Origin: an uncultured Macellibacteroides sp.
GTDB taxonomy: Bacteria > Bacteroidota > Bacteroidia > Bacteroidales > Tannerellaceae
NCBI RefSeq assembly: GCF_963667135.1
Contig: NZ_OY762974.1
Span: forward strand, 3,224,001-3,288,000
Length of the DNA: 64,000 nt
Reading direction: 5' to 3'
Below the pieces are notes generated by a model, which made no database searches, was not told the origin of the DNA, and was given only the letters and a program-made list of their open reading frames with translations. Of this stretch, positions 46,692-54,378 are shown in pieces. Numbering within the stretch: the stretch's first letter is position 1; each line of letters opens with the position of its first letter. The translations under genes were made by a program, and so were the position numbers.

Positions 46692-47759
46692 ATGTATATA
46701 GTACAAAATTATCCGTTAGCCATTCTGTTTTGTGTGATTACCATGTTCTGTTGGGGGTCGTGGGGAAATACGCAGAAATTGGCATCCACCACGTGGAGAT
46801 ATGAATATTTTTATTGGGATTATGTAATTGGAGTTTTGCTCTTTTCGCTAATCTCCGCATTTACATTGGGCAGTACGGGCGCCGAAGGGCAAAGCTTTCT
46901 TGAAAACCTTTCCAAAGCCGACAATAACAGTCTGGGCAGTGCCTTTCTTGGTGGCGTAATCTTTAATGCAGCCAATATTTTGTTAGCAGCCGCCATAGCG
47001 ATCTGCGGTTTGTCTGTTGCCTTTCCGGTTGGCATCGGACTGGCTCTTGTGTTAGGTGTACTAATCAACTATTTTGGCGCAGCCAAGGGCGAACCTTTGT
47101 ATATTTTCGTGGGAGTTGTCTTTATTGTGATAGCTATCCTGATGAATGCGCTGGCTTACCGAAAAGCCTCTGCGGGAGTAAAGCAGGATTCTGCCAGTTC
47201 CTCCGCCGGAGATAAAAAGACGAGTGCAACGCAGTCTGCGCAAGCAAAAAAGGTTTTAACCAAAGGTATTCTATTGTCTGTTGCCTGTGGTATCATAATG
47301 TCACTCTTTTACCGCTTTGTGGTTGCTTCGATGGATATGGAGAACTTTGCGGCCCCGGCTGCAGGAAAGCTTACTCCTTATACGGCTGTAGTGATCTTTG
47401 CGTTGGGTGTGTTTGCCAGTAATTTTATCTTCAATACCTTCGCCATGAAAAGACCTGTATCCGGAGATCCCATACCTGTATCGGGCTACTTTAAAGGGAA
47501 ACCAATCACACACATGGTAGGAATGCTTGGTGGAATAATCTGGTGCGTGGGACAGTCGTTCAGTATGATTGCATCCGAGAAAGCGGGTGCTGCCATTTCG
47601 TACGGCTTGGGACAAGGAGCTACACTTGTATCGGCAGCATGGGGAATCTTTATATGGAAGGAGTTTAAAGATGCTCCTGCAGCTTCGGGTAAACTAAATG
47701 CAGGAATGTTTGTGTTCTTTCTTATTGGACTGGCTTTCCTTATTTATGCCGGAGCTTGA
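46692..47759 (+). CDS. GRP/RhaT-type sugar permease (DMT superfamily)
   Basis: 355 residues with about ten hydrophobic helices. MFCWGSWGNTQKLASTTWRYEYFYWDY is shown in part as MFCWGSWGNTQKL plus WRYEYFYWDY, the typical first-loop motif of the glucose/ribose permease family. A polar loop with Ser, Ala and Lys (about residues 163-185) separates two five-helix halves. It starts 5 nt after the glycohydrolase. Ribose is the best guess because ribokinase heads the operon; rhamnose is the alternative. Location: inner membrane. Confidence 0.85.
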   Translation: MYIVQNYPLAILFCVITMFCWGSWGNTQKLASTTWRYEYFYWDYVIGVLLFSLISAFTLGSTGAEGQSFLENLSKADNNSLGSAFLGGVIFNAANILLAAAIAICGLSVAFPVGIGLALVLGVLINYFGAAKGEPLYIFVGVVFIVIAILMNALAYRKASAGVKQDSASSSAGDKKTSATQSAQAKKVLTKGILLSVACGIIMSLFYRFVVASMDMENFAAPAAGKLTPYTAVVIFALGVFASNFIFNTFAMKRPVSGDPIPVSGYFKGKPITHMVGMLGGIIWCVGQSFSMIASEKAGAAISYGLGQGATLVSAAWGIFIWKEFKDAPAASGKLNAGMFVFFLIGLAFLIYAGA

Positions 47760-47820
47760 TACTATAATAGCTTAACGTTTTTATTCGTATAGCTTAAGTT
47801 CGTTTGTATAGAGATTTGCA

Positions 47821-47886
47821 CCGTGCGCCCATGGGGGTAAAAAAATACCCCCATGGGCGCATTTTTTTACCCCCATGGGCGCACGG
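47821..47886. repeat. three-unit palindromic repeat
   Basis: Arms 47821-47845 and 47862-47886 are perfect 25-nt complements. The 16-nt spacer, TACCCCCATGGGCGCA, is itself a direct copy of the right unit. So there is one unit (TGCGCCCATGGGGGTA) in one orientation and two in the other. Unit 1 can pair with unit 2 or unit 3. The GC-rich cores are separated by A7 and T7 runs. It lies between convergent genes, where a terminator role is possible. Confidence 0.9.
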
Positions 47887-47990
47887 AACAAACTATACTA
47901 TTTCGGACCTTACTTGTTATATCTTTCCGTTTTAGATCCTGCTTATTTGATCGTTAGCAGATGCAATCCCACATACGTAGCCGGATTACA

Positions 47991-49034
47991 TTATCTTCTT
48001 CCTGATGAGGGTTTACGAGAACCGCCTCCTGTTGAGCCGCTACGGCTTCCTCCGCTCGGTTTACCGGCTCTTCCACCGGGTTTCGAGTAGCTTTTGCCTG
48101 TTCGGCCTCCGCTCGTACCTGCATTTGATCCGGATTTAGAGGTTTTGAATGATCTGTCTCCCCGGGTTCCTGCTCCGGATTTGCTATTTCTTGTTGAGGA
48201 TTTAGAGGCTTTGTTATCAGTAGACGAAGCCGAATACGTATTTCTTGCCGATGTTTTTCTTGGTGCTTTGGATTCAGGTTCTTCTGTTTTCTTTTTAGTT
48301 GGAGCTTTTTTCTTTGCTGGCGCTGCCGTTTCAACGGAATTGACCAGAAGATCGTTTAATGTAGTAAGTTCTTCGGTAGTTAAGAACCGCCATTCGCCGG
48401 AAGGAAGTTTATCCAGCCTGATATTCATAATTCTCGTGCGTTTAAGCTTTAATACATCATAGCCAAGGGCTTCGCACATGCGTCTGATCTGGCGATTCAA
48501 TCCTTGTGTGATTGTAATCTGAAAACGAGTGTCTGTTTCTTGTACAAACTTACACTTTTTAGTCATTATGCCCATTATGGAAACTCCATTAGCCATTCGT
48601 TGGGCAAACTCTGCTGTAATGGGTTTATCTACAGTTACGATGTATTCTTTTTCATGATCGTTCGACTCTCGAAGGATCTTGTTAACGATACTGCCGTCGT
48701 TGGTTAAGAGTAAGAGTCCTTCGGAAGGCTTATCCAGCCGGCCGATATTGAATATACGCGAAGGATAGTTTACAAAATCGACCACATTATCCCGTTCCGT
48801 CGGATCGGTTGTGCAAGTAATGCCCGGAGGCTTGTTTAGAGCGATATATACAGTTTCTTCTCTTCTTTTTAAAGGAATGCCGTCGACTTTTACAAAGTCT
48901 CTGAAGTAAACTTTCGTGCCTACTTCTGCAATTCGATCATTTACGAGGACACGACCCTGTTCTATCATTTTGTCGGCTTCACGACGAGAACATAATCCTG
49001 ATTCGCAAATAAGTTTGTTTAATCTGATTTCCAT
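47991..49034 (-). CDS. RluF-like 23S rRNA pseudouridine synthase with low-complexity tail
   Basis: 347 residues. The S4 RNA-binding domain is at the start (RLNKLICESGLCSRREADKM). The catalytic Asp lies in GRLDKPSEGLLLLTNDG, and GLNRQIRRMCEALGYDV is motif III. These fit the RluB/E/F group, with closest resemblance to RluF. From about residue 235 the chain changes to a Lys/Ala/Ser/Gly/Arg-rich tail of about 110 residues (e.g. GSRSGSTGGGSRKPSSGRR), reminiscent of RNA-binding RGG/SR tails. Such tails are common in Bacteroidetes RluB-type enzymes. Confidence 0.9.
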   Translation of the reverse strand: MEIRLNKLICESGLCSRREADKMIEQGRVLVNDRIAEVGTKVYFRDFVKVDGIPLKRREETVYIALNKPPGITCTTDPTERDNVVDFVNYPSRIFNIGRLDKPSEGLLLLTNDGSIVNKILRESNDHEKEYIVTVDKPITAEFAQRMANGVSIMGIMTKKCKFVQETDTRFQITITQGLNRQIRRMCEALGYDVLKLKRTRIMNIRLDKLPSGEWRFLTTEELTTLNDLLVNSVETAAPAKKKAPTKKKTEEPESKAPRKTSARNTYSASSTDNKASKSSTRNSKSGAGTRGDRSFKTSKSGSNAGTSGGRTGKSYSKPGGRAGKPSGGSRSGSTGGGSRKPSSGRR

Positions 49035-49253
49035 CTAATAAAAGTATATATGATATAAATAAAATGACAAGAGAGGGGGATATAAAACACCGTTGGCGAA
49101 ACTCTTTACGGTGAAAAAAGAGAAAGGCAAAGCCAACAATAAAAATTTGGCTTTGCCTTCTACAGATATTTTTAAAATGTGTATCGGCATACACTGCCGA
49201 ACACGGGCGAATATCTGAAACAGCCCTCCTTTGTACGCTGTTTCTTTATTCTT

Positions 49254-49685
49254 TTAAACTGGTATTTTACAAATTCTTTTTTCGTGACGACCACCTTCAA
49301 AAGGAGTTTCAAGGAAAGCTTCAACCACTTTCTTTGCTTCTTCACGGCTGATAAAACGAGCAGGCAATACCACAACATTCGCATCGTTGTGAGCTCTTCC
49401 CAAGCGGGCTAACTCGGCTTCCCAGCTAATGGCAGCACGAATTCCCTGATGCTTGTTCAGTGTCATGGCGATTCCGTTGCCCGATCCGCACATAGCAATT
49501 CCGGGATATACCTCGCCGGCTTCCACGGCAAGTGCCATAGGATGGGCAAAGTCGGGATAATCGCTGCTTTCGGCAGAATAAGTTCCAAAATCCTGATAGG
49601 CAATACCCTTATCGTCCAGTACTTGCTTGAGATACTCTTTCAGCTCGTAACCAGCGTGGTCACTGCAAATTCCTAATTTCTTCAT
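49254..49685 (-). CDS. rpiB: ribose-5-phosphate isomerase B
   Basis: 143 residues; interconverts ribose 5-phosphate and ribulose 5-phosphate. GICSDHAGYELKEYL at the N-terminus and MCGSGNGIAMTLNKHQGIRA with the catalytic Cys are diagnostic of the LacA/RpiB family. The start codon overlaps the tkt stop (ATGA), giving translational coupling. Downstream of transketolase, it links the oxidative branch and the ribose cassette to the non-oxidative pathway. Confidence 0.96.
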   Translation of the reverse strand: MKKLGICSDHAGYELKEYLKQVLDDKGIAYQDFGTYSAESSDYPDFAHPMALAVEAGEVYPGIAMCGSGNGIAMTLNKHQGIRAAISWEAELARLGRAHNDANVVVLPARFISREEAKKVVEAFLETPFEGGRHEKRICKIPV

Positions 49686-51709
49686 GCCAATAATTCTTTT
49701 ACCTGCTTATAAACGTTATCTCCGGTAAAGCCAAGTTTTTCATCCAATACTGTATAAGGAGCAGAGAATCCGAACGATTCCAATCCCCATACCTTACCGT
49801 TTGCTCCAACTAATCCTTCCAGATTAACCGGTAAACCTGCTGTTAAACCAAATACCTTGCTTCCTGCAGGAATTATAGATTCCTGATAAGCCTTAGGCTG
49901 ACTGCGGAACAGTCCTTCGGAAGGTACAGATACGATCCGGACCTTTATGCCTTCGGCGCGAAGCAATGCTGCACCTTCAACCAGTGTAGATACTTCAGAT
50001 CCTGAAGCAACCAACACTACATCAGGTGTACTGTCGCTCTCAACTATATATGCACCCTTTACGGCCTGCGAAGCTTCTATCTGACGGCTTGTCGCAGCGG
50101 GTAGGTCTTTAATGTTTTGTCTTGAAAGGATAAGTCCGGTTGGAGTAGAAGTATTTTCCATAGCCATCTTCCATGCAACCGTTGTTTCGTGAACGTCGGC
50201 CGGACGGAGTACCAGCATAGAGTTGTGACCACTATGATTCTTCAGCTTTTCCATTAAACGAATCTGAGCTTCCTGTTCTACAGGCTCGTGTGTAGGTCCG
50301 TCTTCGCCCACGCGGAACGCGTCATGGCTCCAAATAAACTTAACAGGAACTTCCATCAGGGCAGCCATACGAATAGCTGGTTTCATGTAATCGGAGAATA
50401 CAAAGAATGTACCACAACCAACAACAACACCACCATGTAAAGCCATACCGATACAAGCACAAGCCATAGTAAGTTCGGATACTCCGGCTTGGAAAAAGGC
50501 TCCGGAGAAGTCACCCTTCACGAAGGCATGTGTTTTCTTAAGGAATCCGTCTGTTTTGTCGGAGTTTGAAAGGTCGGCAGACGAAACAATCATGTTTTCA
50601 ACCTGCGTAGCCAGCACACTTAACACGGTAGCCGAAGCCGCGCGTGAAGCCTGATTAGCCTTTTGTTCAACAGCACTCCAGTCAATTGCAGGAACTTTTC
50701 CAGAGAAGAAAGACTCCAGTTTAGCAGCCAATTCTGGGTTTTCCTTTGCCCAAGCGGCTTTAGCAGCCATCTTTTCGGCAACAATTACTTTCAGTTCTTC
50801 AGCACGTTTGGCATACAAAGCAGCCACTTCGGGGAAGATAGTGAAAGGTTCTTCGGGGTTACCTCCCAGATTTTTTATTGTGTTTTCCAATGAAGCTCCG
50901 GCAGCAGACAGAGGCTGTCCGTGTGTGGATACTTTATTTTCGTAACTTCCGTTGTTAGCATCCATAGCTCCTTTGCCCATCAGAGTCTTTCCGATAATCA
51001 AAGTAGGTTTGGCACTTTCAGCTTTTGCAGCGGTAAGAGCCGTACGGATTTCATTTACATCGTTACCGTTGATAGTAATAACATTCCATCCCCAGGCTTC
51101 GTATTTCATAGCCACATTCTCGGTATCCACTTCATCTACTTTAGTGGAAAGCTGAATGTTGTTAGAGTCGTAGAACATAATCAGGTTGTCTAATCCAAGA
51201 GTACCTGCAATACGGCCTGCACCTTGCGAAATTTCTTCCTGAACGCCACCATCCGAAATAAATGTGTAGATAGTCTGGTTCATTACATCCCCAAAGCGGG
51301 CTTTTAAAAATTTAGCCGCGATTGCTGCACCAACAGCATAGGTATGACCTTGTCCCAATGGACCAGATGTGTTTTCCACACCACGTTTTACGTCTACTTC
51401 CGGGTGACCTGGAGTAGGGCTTCCCCACTGGCGGAACTGCTTTAGTTCGTCTAACGAATATTTTCCAGAAAGTGCCAGAACGGAATACAACATGGGAGAC
51501 ATATGTCCCGGGTCGAGGAAGAACCGATCTCTTCCTTCCCATTCAGGACAGGCAGGATCAAATACCAGAAACTCAGAAAACAGCACATTCGCGAAGTCTG
51601 CACCACCCATAGCTCCTCCGGGGTGTCCGGATTTAGCTTTTTCTACCATGGACGCAGCAAGAATACGAATATTATCCGCTGCCTTGTTCATAATTATACT
51701 ATCGTTCAT
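49682..51709 (-). CDS. tkt: transketolase
   Basis: 675 residues from the ATG at 51709. An ATG at 51748 is in frame but lies upstream of the promoter -7 box, so the shorter start is preferred. TPP-dependent transfer of two-carbon units in the pentose phosphate pathway. SGHPGGAMGGADF, TFISDGGVQEEISQG (the GDG motif reads SDG, as in other Bacteroidetes forms) and DSNNIQLST form the TPP site; HDAFRVGEDGPTHEP is the substrate loop in the second domain. Coupled to rpiB downstream. Confidence 0.96.
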   Translation of the reverse strand: MNDSIIMNKAADNIRILAASMVEKAKSGHPGGAMGGADFANVLFSEFLVFDPACPEWEGRDRFFLDPGHMSPMLYSVLALSGKYSLDELKQFRQWGSPTPGHPEVDVKRGVENTSGPLGQGHTYAVGAAIAAKFLKARFGDVMNQTIYTFISDGGVQEEISQGAGRIAGTLGLDNLIMFYDSNNIQLSTKVDEVDTENVAMKYEAWGWNVITINGNDVNEIRTALTAAKAESAKPTLIIGKTLMGKGAMDANNGSYENKVSTHGQPLSAAGASLENTIKNLGGNPEEPFTIFPEVAALYAKRAEELKVIVAEKMAAKAAWAKENPELAAKLESFFSGKVPAIDWSAVEQKANQASRAASATVLSVLATQVENMIVSSADLSNSDKTDGFLKKTHAFVKGDFSGAFFQAGVSELTMACACIGMALHGGVVVGCGTFFVFSDYMKPAIRMAALMEVPVKFIWSHDAFRVGEDGPTHEPVEQEAQIRLMEKLKNHSGHNSMLVLRPADVHETTVAWKMAMENTSTPTGLILSRQNIKDLPAATSRQIEASQAVKGAYIVESDSTPDVVLVASGSEVSTLVEGAALLRAEGIKVRIVSVPSEGLFRSQPKAYQESIIPAGSKVFGLTAGLPVNLEGLVGANGKVWGLESFGFSAPYTVLDEKLGFTGDNVYKQVKELLA

Positions 51710-51735
51710 CTTTTTAAGAGGATTGTAATTTTTTG

Positions 51736-51743
51736 CAAATATA
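51736..51743 (-). promoter_or_regulatory. -7 box of tkt-rpiB
   Basis: Minus strand TATATTTG, a full match. The start near 51729 precedes the ATG at 51709 by about 20 nt. The CAAA at 51769 is too far (25 nt) for an ideal -33. Confidence 0.5.
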
Positions 51744-51844
51744 GGCATTCTAATTTATTAATACCCTACAAACGTAAGATAACCTATAAACAAAACTATC
51801 TTAACAAAGGTTTTATCAATCTCGTAACTAGTTTCGACAGATCA

Positions 51845-51863
51845 TCTTAGCTATATGCTAAGA
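51845..51863. repeat. 7-bp palindromic stem upstream of the small exported protein
   Basis: TCTTAGC (51845-51851), loop TATAT, GCTAAGA (51857-51863). It lies in the divergent region between tkt and the next gene. Operator or terminator; no T-run follows. Confidence 0.35.
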
Positions 51864-51931
51864 ATTTGATTATTTATTTTGAAATTGCCATTTTTATTTG
51901 TAACATTGACCTGTCTTTTACTATTTAATAC

Positions 51932-52321
51932 ATGAAAACCATGAAGAAGTTCTATTCTGTTATTGTACTTTTATTTTTTATTATTCTTTTCGCTGGTGCG
52001 ATGCTGAACGTTAAGGCTCCAGCCAATTACTTTGAAGGCAAATGGGATATTACTGTGGTTGGAACGCCTCAAGGAGATTCGCGGCTTATCTTATGCTTTG
52101 AAGAAAAAAATGGTAAGCTGGAAGGAAAAGTGATAGATCCTGCAACAAATACAGTGGTAAGTCCCATTACCAGTATTGAGCAAAAGGAAAAAACCGTAAC
52201 TATTATTTTTGAAGCACAAGGGTATACGGTATCTTTGCAACTGAATGAAAAGGATAAAAATAGTGTTACCGGTAGTATGATGGGTATGTTTGATGCATCC
52301 GGTACCCGAATTGAAAAATAA
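51932..52321 (+). CDS. small exported protein with lipocalin-like beta domain
   Basis: 129 residues. An N-terminal hydrophobic segment (FYSVIVLLFFIILFAGAML) acts as signal or anchor. The rest alternates short strands (FEGKWDITVVGTPQGDSRLI, VTIIFEAQGYTVSLQL, GSMMGMFDASGTRI) in the way of a small beta-barrel such as lipocalin-like domains. I do not know a specific family. It lies 6 nt before yaaA and is probably co-transcribed with it. Confidence 0.65.
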   Translation: MKTMKKFYSVIVLLFFIILFAGAMLNVKAPANYFEGKWDITVVGTPQGDSRLILCFEEKNGKLEGKVIDPATNTVVSPITSIEQKEKTVTIIFEAQGYTVSLQLNEKDKNSVTGSMMGMFDASGTRIEK

Positions 52322-52327
52322 ATTTTT

Positions 52328-53098
52328 ATGATGGTATTACTCTCTCCGGCAAAAACTATGGCAGGTGTTTCTTCTGTCAAGGCGCCGGATATTTCTGTTC
52401 CCCGTTTTGTAAAAGAAGCTTCGGAGCTTGCTCTTTATTTGTCTCAATGTCCGGTGGAAGATCTGGCCATGTTTTTTAAGGTTAACGGTAGTATTGCCGC
52501 CGAGAATTATCGCAGGTTCAGAGAATTTCATTCGCCGGATGTACCCTTGTTGCAGGCTATTCTTGCATACACCGGTATCGTGTTTAAACGACTTGATCCG
52601 TCCGATTTTAGCGTGGACGACTTTAATTATGCTCAATCGCATCTGCGTTTTACATCGTATTTGTATGGATTACTTAGGCCATTGGATGGAATCAAACTTT
52701 ACAGGCTGGAAGGCGATGTGCGTTTGCCGGAACTAAACGGACAATCAATCTTTGAGTATTGGCGATCAAGACTTACAGATATATTAATTACCGATTGCAT
52801 TAAAGCAGGAGGTGTGTTAGTTAATCTTGCCAGCGGCGAGATGAAATACTTGTTTGACTGGAAGCGCCTTACTTCTGAAGTCAAAGTAATTAGCCCCGAA
52901 TTTAAAATAGCTAAGGGTGATAAACTTCGGACAATTGTTGTATATACCAAAATGGCCAGAGGAGAGATGGCGCGGATGATTCTGAAACATCGTCTTACAG
53001 ATGTAGAAATGCTCAAACAGTTTAAATGGGAGGGATTTTATTTCCGCCCGGATCTATCGGATACCAATGCTTTTATATTTGTGCAAGACGGTTTATAG
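52328..53098 (+). CDS. yaaA: peroxide stress protein YaaA
   Basis: 256 residues, DUF328/UPF0246 family. LLSPAKTM at the start, KLYRLEGDVRLP and YFRPDLSDTNAFIFVQ near the end are diagnostic. E. coli YaaA lowers free iron and protects DNA during hydrogen peroxide stress; the same role is inferred here. Nothing in the sequence shows OxyR control. Confidence 0.94.
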   Translation: MMVLLSPAKTMAGVSSVKAPDISVPRFVKEASELALYLSQCPVEDLAMFFKVNGSIAAENYRRFREFHSPDVPLLQAILAYTGIVFKRLDPSDFSVDDFNYAQSHLRFTSYLYGLLRPLDGIKLYRLEGDVRLPELNGQSIFEYWRSRLTDILITDCIKAGGVLVNLASGEMKYLFDWKRLTSEVKVISPEFKIAKGDKLRTIVVYTKMARGEMARMILKHRLTDVEMLKQFKWEGFYFRPDLSDTNAFIFVQDGL

Positions 53099-53119
53099 CA
53101 TTTTACTCTTACAATACAA

Positions 53120-53157
53120 AAAGAAGATGACTTGTTATCAGACAAGTCATCTTCTTT
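53120..53157. terminator. bidirectional terminator between yaaA and the aquaporin remnant
   Basis: Perfect 16-bp stem: AAAGAAGATGACTTGT (53120-53135) with ACAAGTCATCTTCTTT (53142-53157), loop of 6 nt, with A- and T-tracts on both sides. Confidence 0.9.
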
Positions 53158-53164
53158 AAAAAAC

Positions 53165-53353
53165 TTACTTTACAACAGTTTCTTTGCTTTCAAAATAATT
53201 CCATACAATTGCTGAAATCGCTGCCCCGATAAATGGTGCTACAATAAACAGCCAAAGTTGAGTAAGTGCTACGCCACCTGCAATCACTGCACTACCACAT
53301 CCCATGAGAACGAGGACCATTGTGCCGATCATTTCTGCAATGTACTTTTTCAT
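53165..53353 (-). pseudogene. internally deleted aquaporin (MIP family)
   Basis: 62 residues from the ATG at 53353. The first 23 (KKYIAEMIGTMVLVLMGCGS) match the first helix and turn of AqpZ-type channels, and the last 33 (ALTQLWLFIVAPFIGAAIS) match their final helix. Both NPA motifs and the four helices between are missing in frame, so about 170 residues are gone. The remaining frame has no stop, which suggests a clean recombination. A water channel cannot form. A small two-helix protein is the alternative. Confidence 0.75.
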
Positions 53354-53400
53354 GCTTTTTTGTATTAATAGGTAAAACAAAGAGACTGGATCAGAAAAGA

Positions 53401-53431
53401 TATGCCCTTCCGGATAGTCCGAAAGGGCATA
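53401..53431. terminator. hairpin downstream of the DUF4382 gene
   Basis: TATGCCCTT with AAGGGCATA as the outer stem and CCGGA/TCCGA-like pairs inside. It lies 12 nt beyond the DUF4382 stop, so it is a likely terminator for that gene. Confidence 0.6.
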
Positions 53432-53442
53432 GAAATGATGAA

Positions 53443-54234
53443 TTACTTTGTAAGATCTACTACTCCAAGATCTTTGTTTGTTCCACCGAATACATCAACC
53501 AAGGTTGAGTACTGAACGGTGTCTGCATCCATAGACTGGAATTCTACTTTGTATGTACCGGTTGTAAGACCGTGTAGCTTAAAGTAGTTATTTAATGTAG
53601 TGTCTGATACTGTCGAGATTGTATCTTCTCCAACTACAGTAAATACAAAATAAGGAACATCAGTGGGGTTGATGTTTCCTGAAATGGCAGAAGTGTTCTC
53701 TACTACGTAAGCTCTGATAACAGGCTTAAGTGAATAATTTCCATTTCCTTTGGCTACGATAGACTTTGCCGCGTCGAAATCGATTACAACGGAATAACCA
53801 CTACTTGTAATGATACTTTCCTGAACGTTGAATTTCAGACCGGAAGTCTGTGCACTTGGAGTAGAAATTGGAACAACACTGCCGTCGTTTAATACAAGCT
53901 CGTTGTTTTCTCCGAGTACTAATCTGATTTGAGAGATATGCTCGCCTTCATATAATGTAATATTCGAAAGCAACGTATCTTTACCATTGGTGAAATCCAA
54001 CAGGTTATAGGTTGCAGGAGTTATAGGCATATCTACCCAAGATTCTCCGTCGACAGAATATTTTACTTCCTGGATATCAATATTGATGGCTTGATAGTCA
54101 TCCAATGTAGGAGCATCAGTCAGGTAAAATTTTACTTCGGTCCCTTTGTCTGCCGAATTTTCATCATTTGAACACGATACCATAAAAGTACCCATCGCTA
54201 GCAACATGTAAGCATACCATTTAAACTTCTTCAT
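53443..54234 (-). CDS. DUF4382 lipoprotein
   Basis: 263 residues. The lipobox is FMVSCSN (Cys near residue 21). The DUF4382 domain follows, with VKFYLTDAPTLDDYQAINID and YNLLDFTNGKDTLLSN near its start and SVVIDFDAAKSIVAKGNGNY. This beta-rich domain is common in Bacteroidetes surface proteins and has no proven function. GTYKVEFQSMDADT suggests a carboxypeptidase-regulatory-like fold in the tail. It sits downstream of the PUL in the same direction but across 145 nt, so membership is uncertain. Confidence 0.85.
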   Translation of the reverse strand: MKKFKWYAYMLLAMGTFMVSCSNDENSADKGTEVKFYLTDAPTLDDYQAINIDIQEVKYSVDGESWVDMPITPATYNLLDFTNGKDTLLSNITLYEGEHISQIRLVLGENNELVLNDGSVVPISTPSAQTSGLKFNVQESIITSSGYSVVIDFDAAKSIVAKGNGNYSLKPVIRAYVVENTSAISGNINPTDVPYFVFTVVGEDTISTVSDTTLNNYFKLHGLTTGTYKVEFQSMDADTVQYSTLVDVFGGTNKDLGVVDLTK

Positions 54235-54378
54235 AATTTTAAAATTAATTAATGATCGATGAATTGAATTTAATAAGTCTGCAAAACTTACAAGTCACAG
54301 CAAATATACAGCTTGATTCTTAAAGTTGTATTCCTATAAATAAGATTGTCTTTTTTTTGTATTTGTTTTGTCTACGAA

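Noticed and set aside
47954-48334. 126-codon basic minus-strand frame
   Set aside because: It is an alternative frame of the low-complexity tail of the pseudouridine synthase gene.
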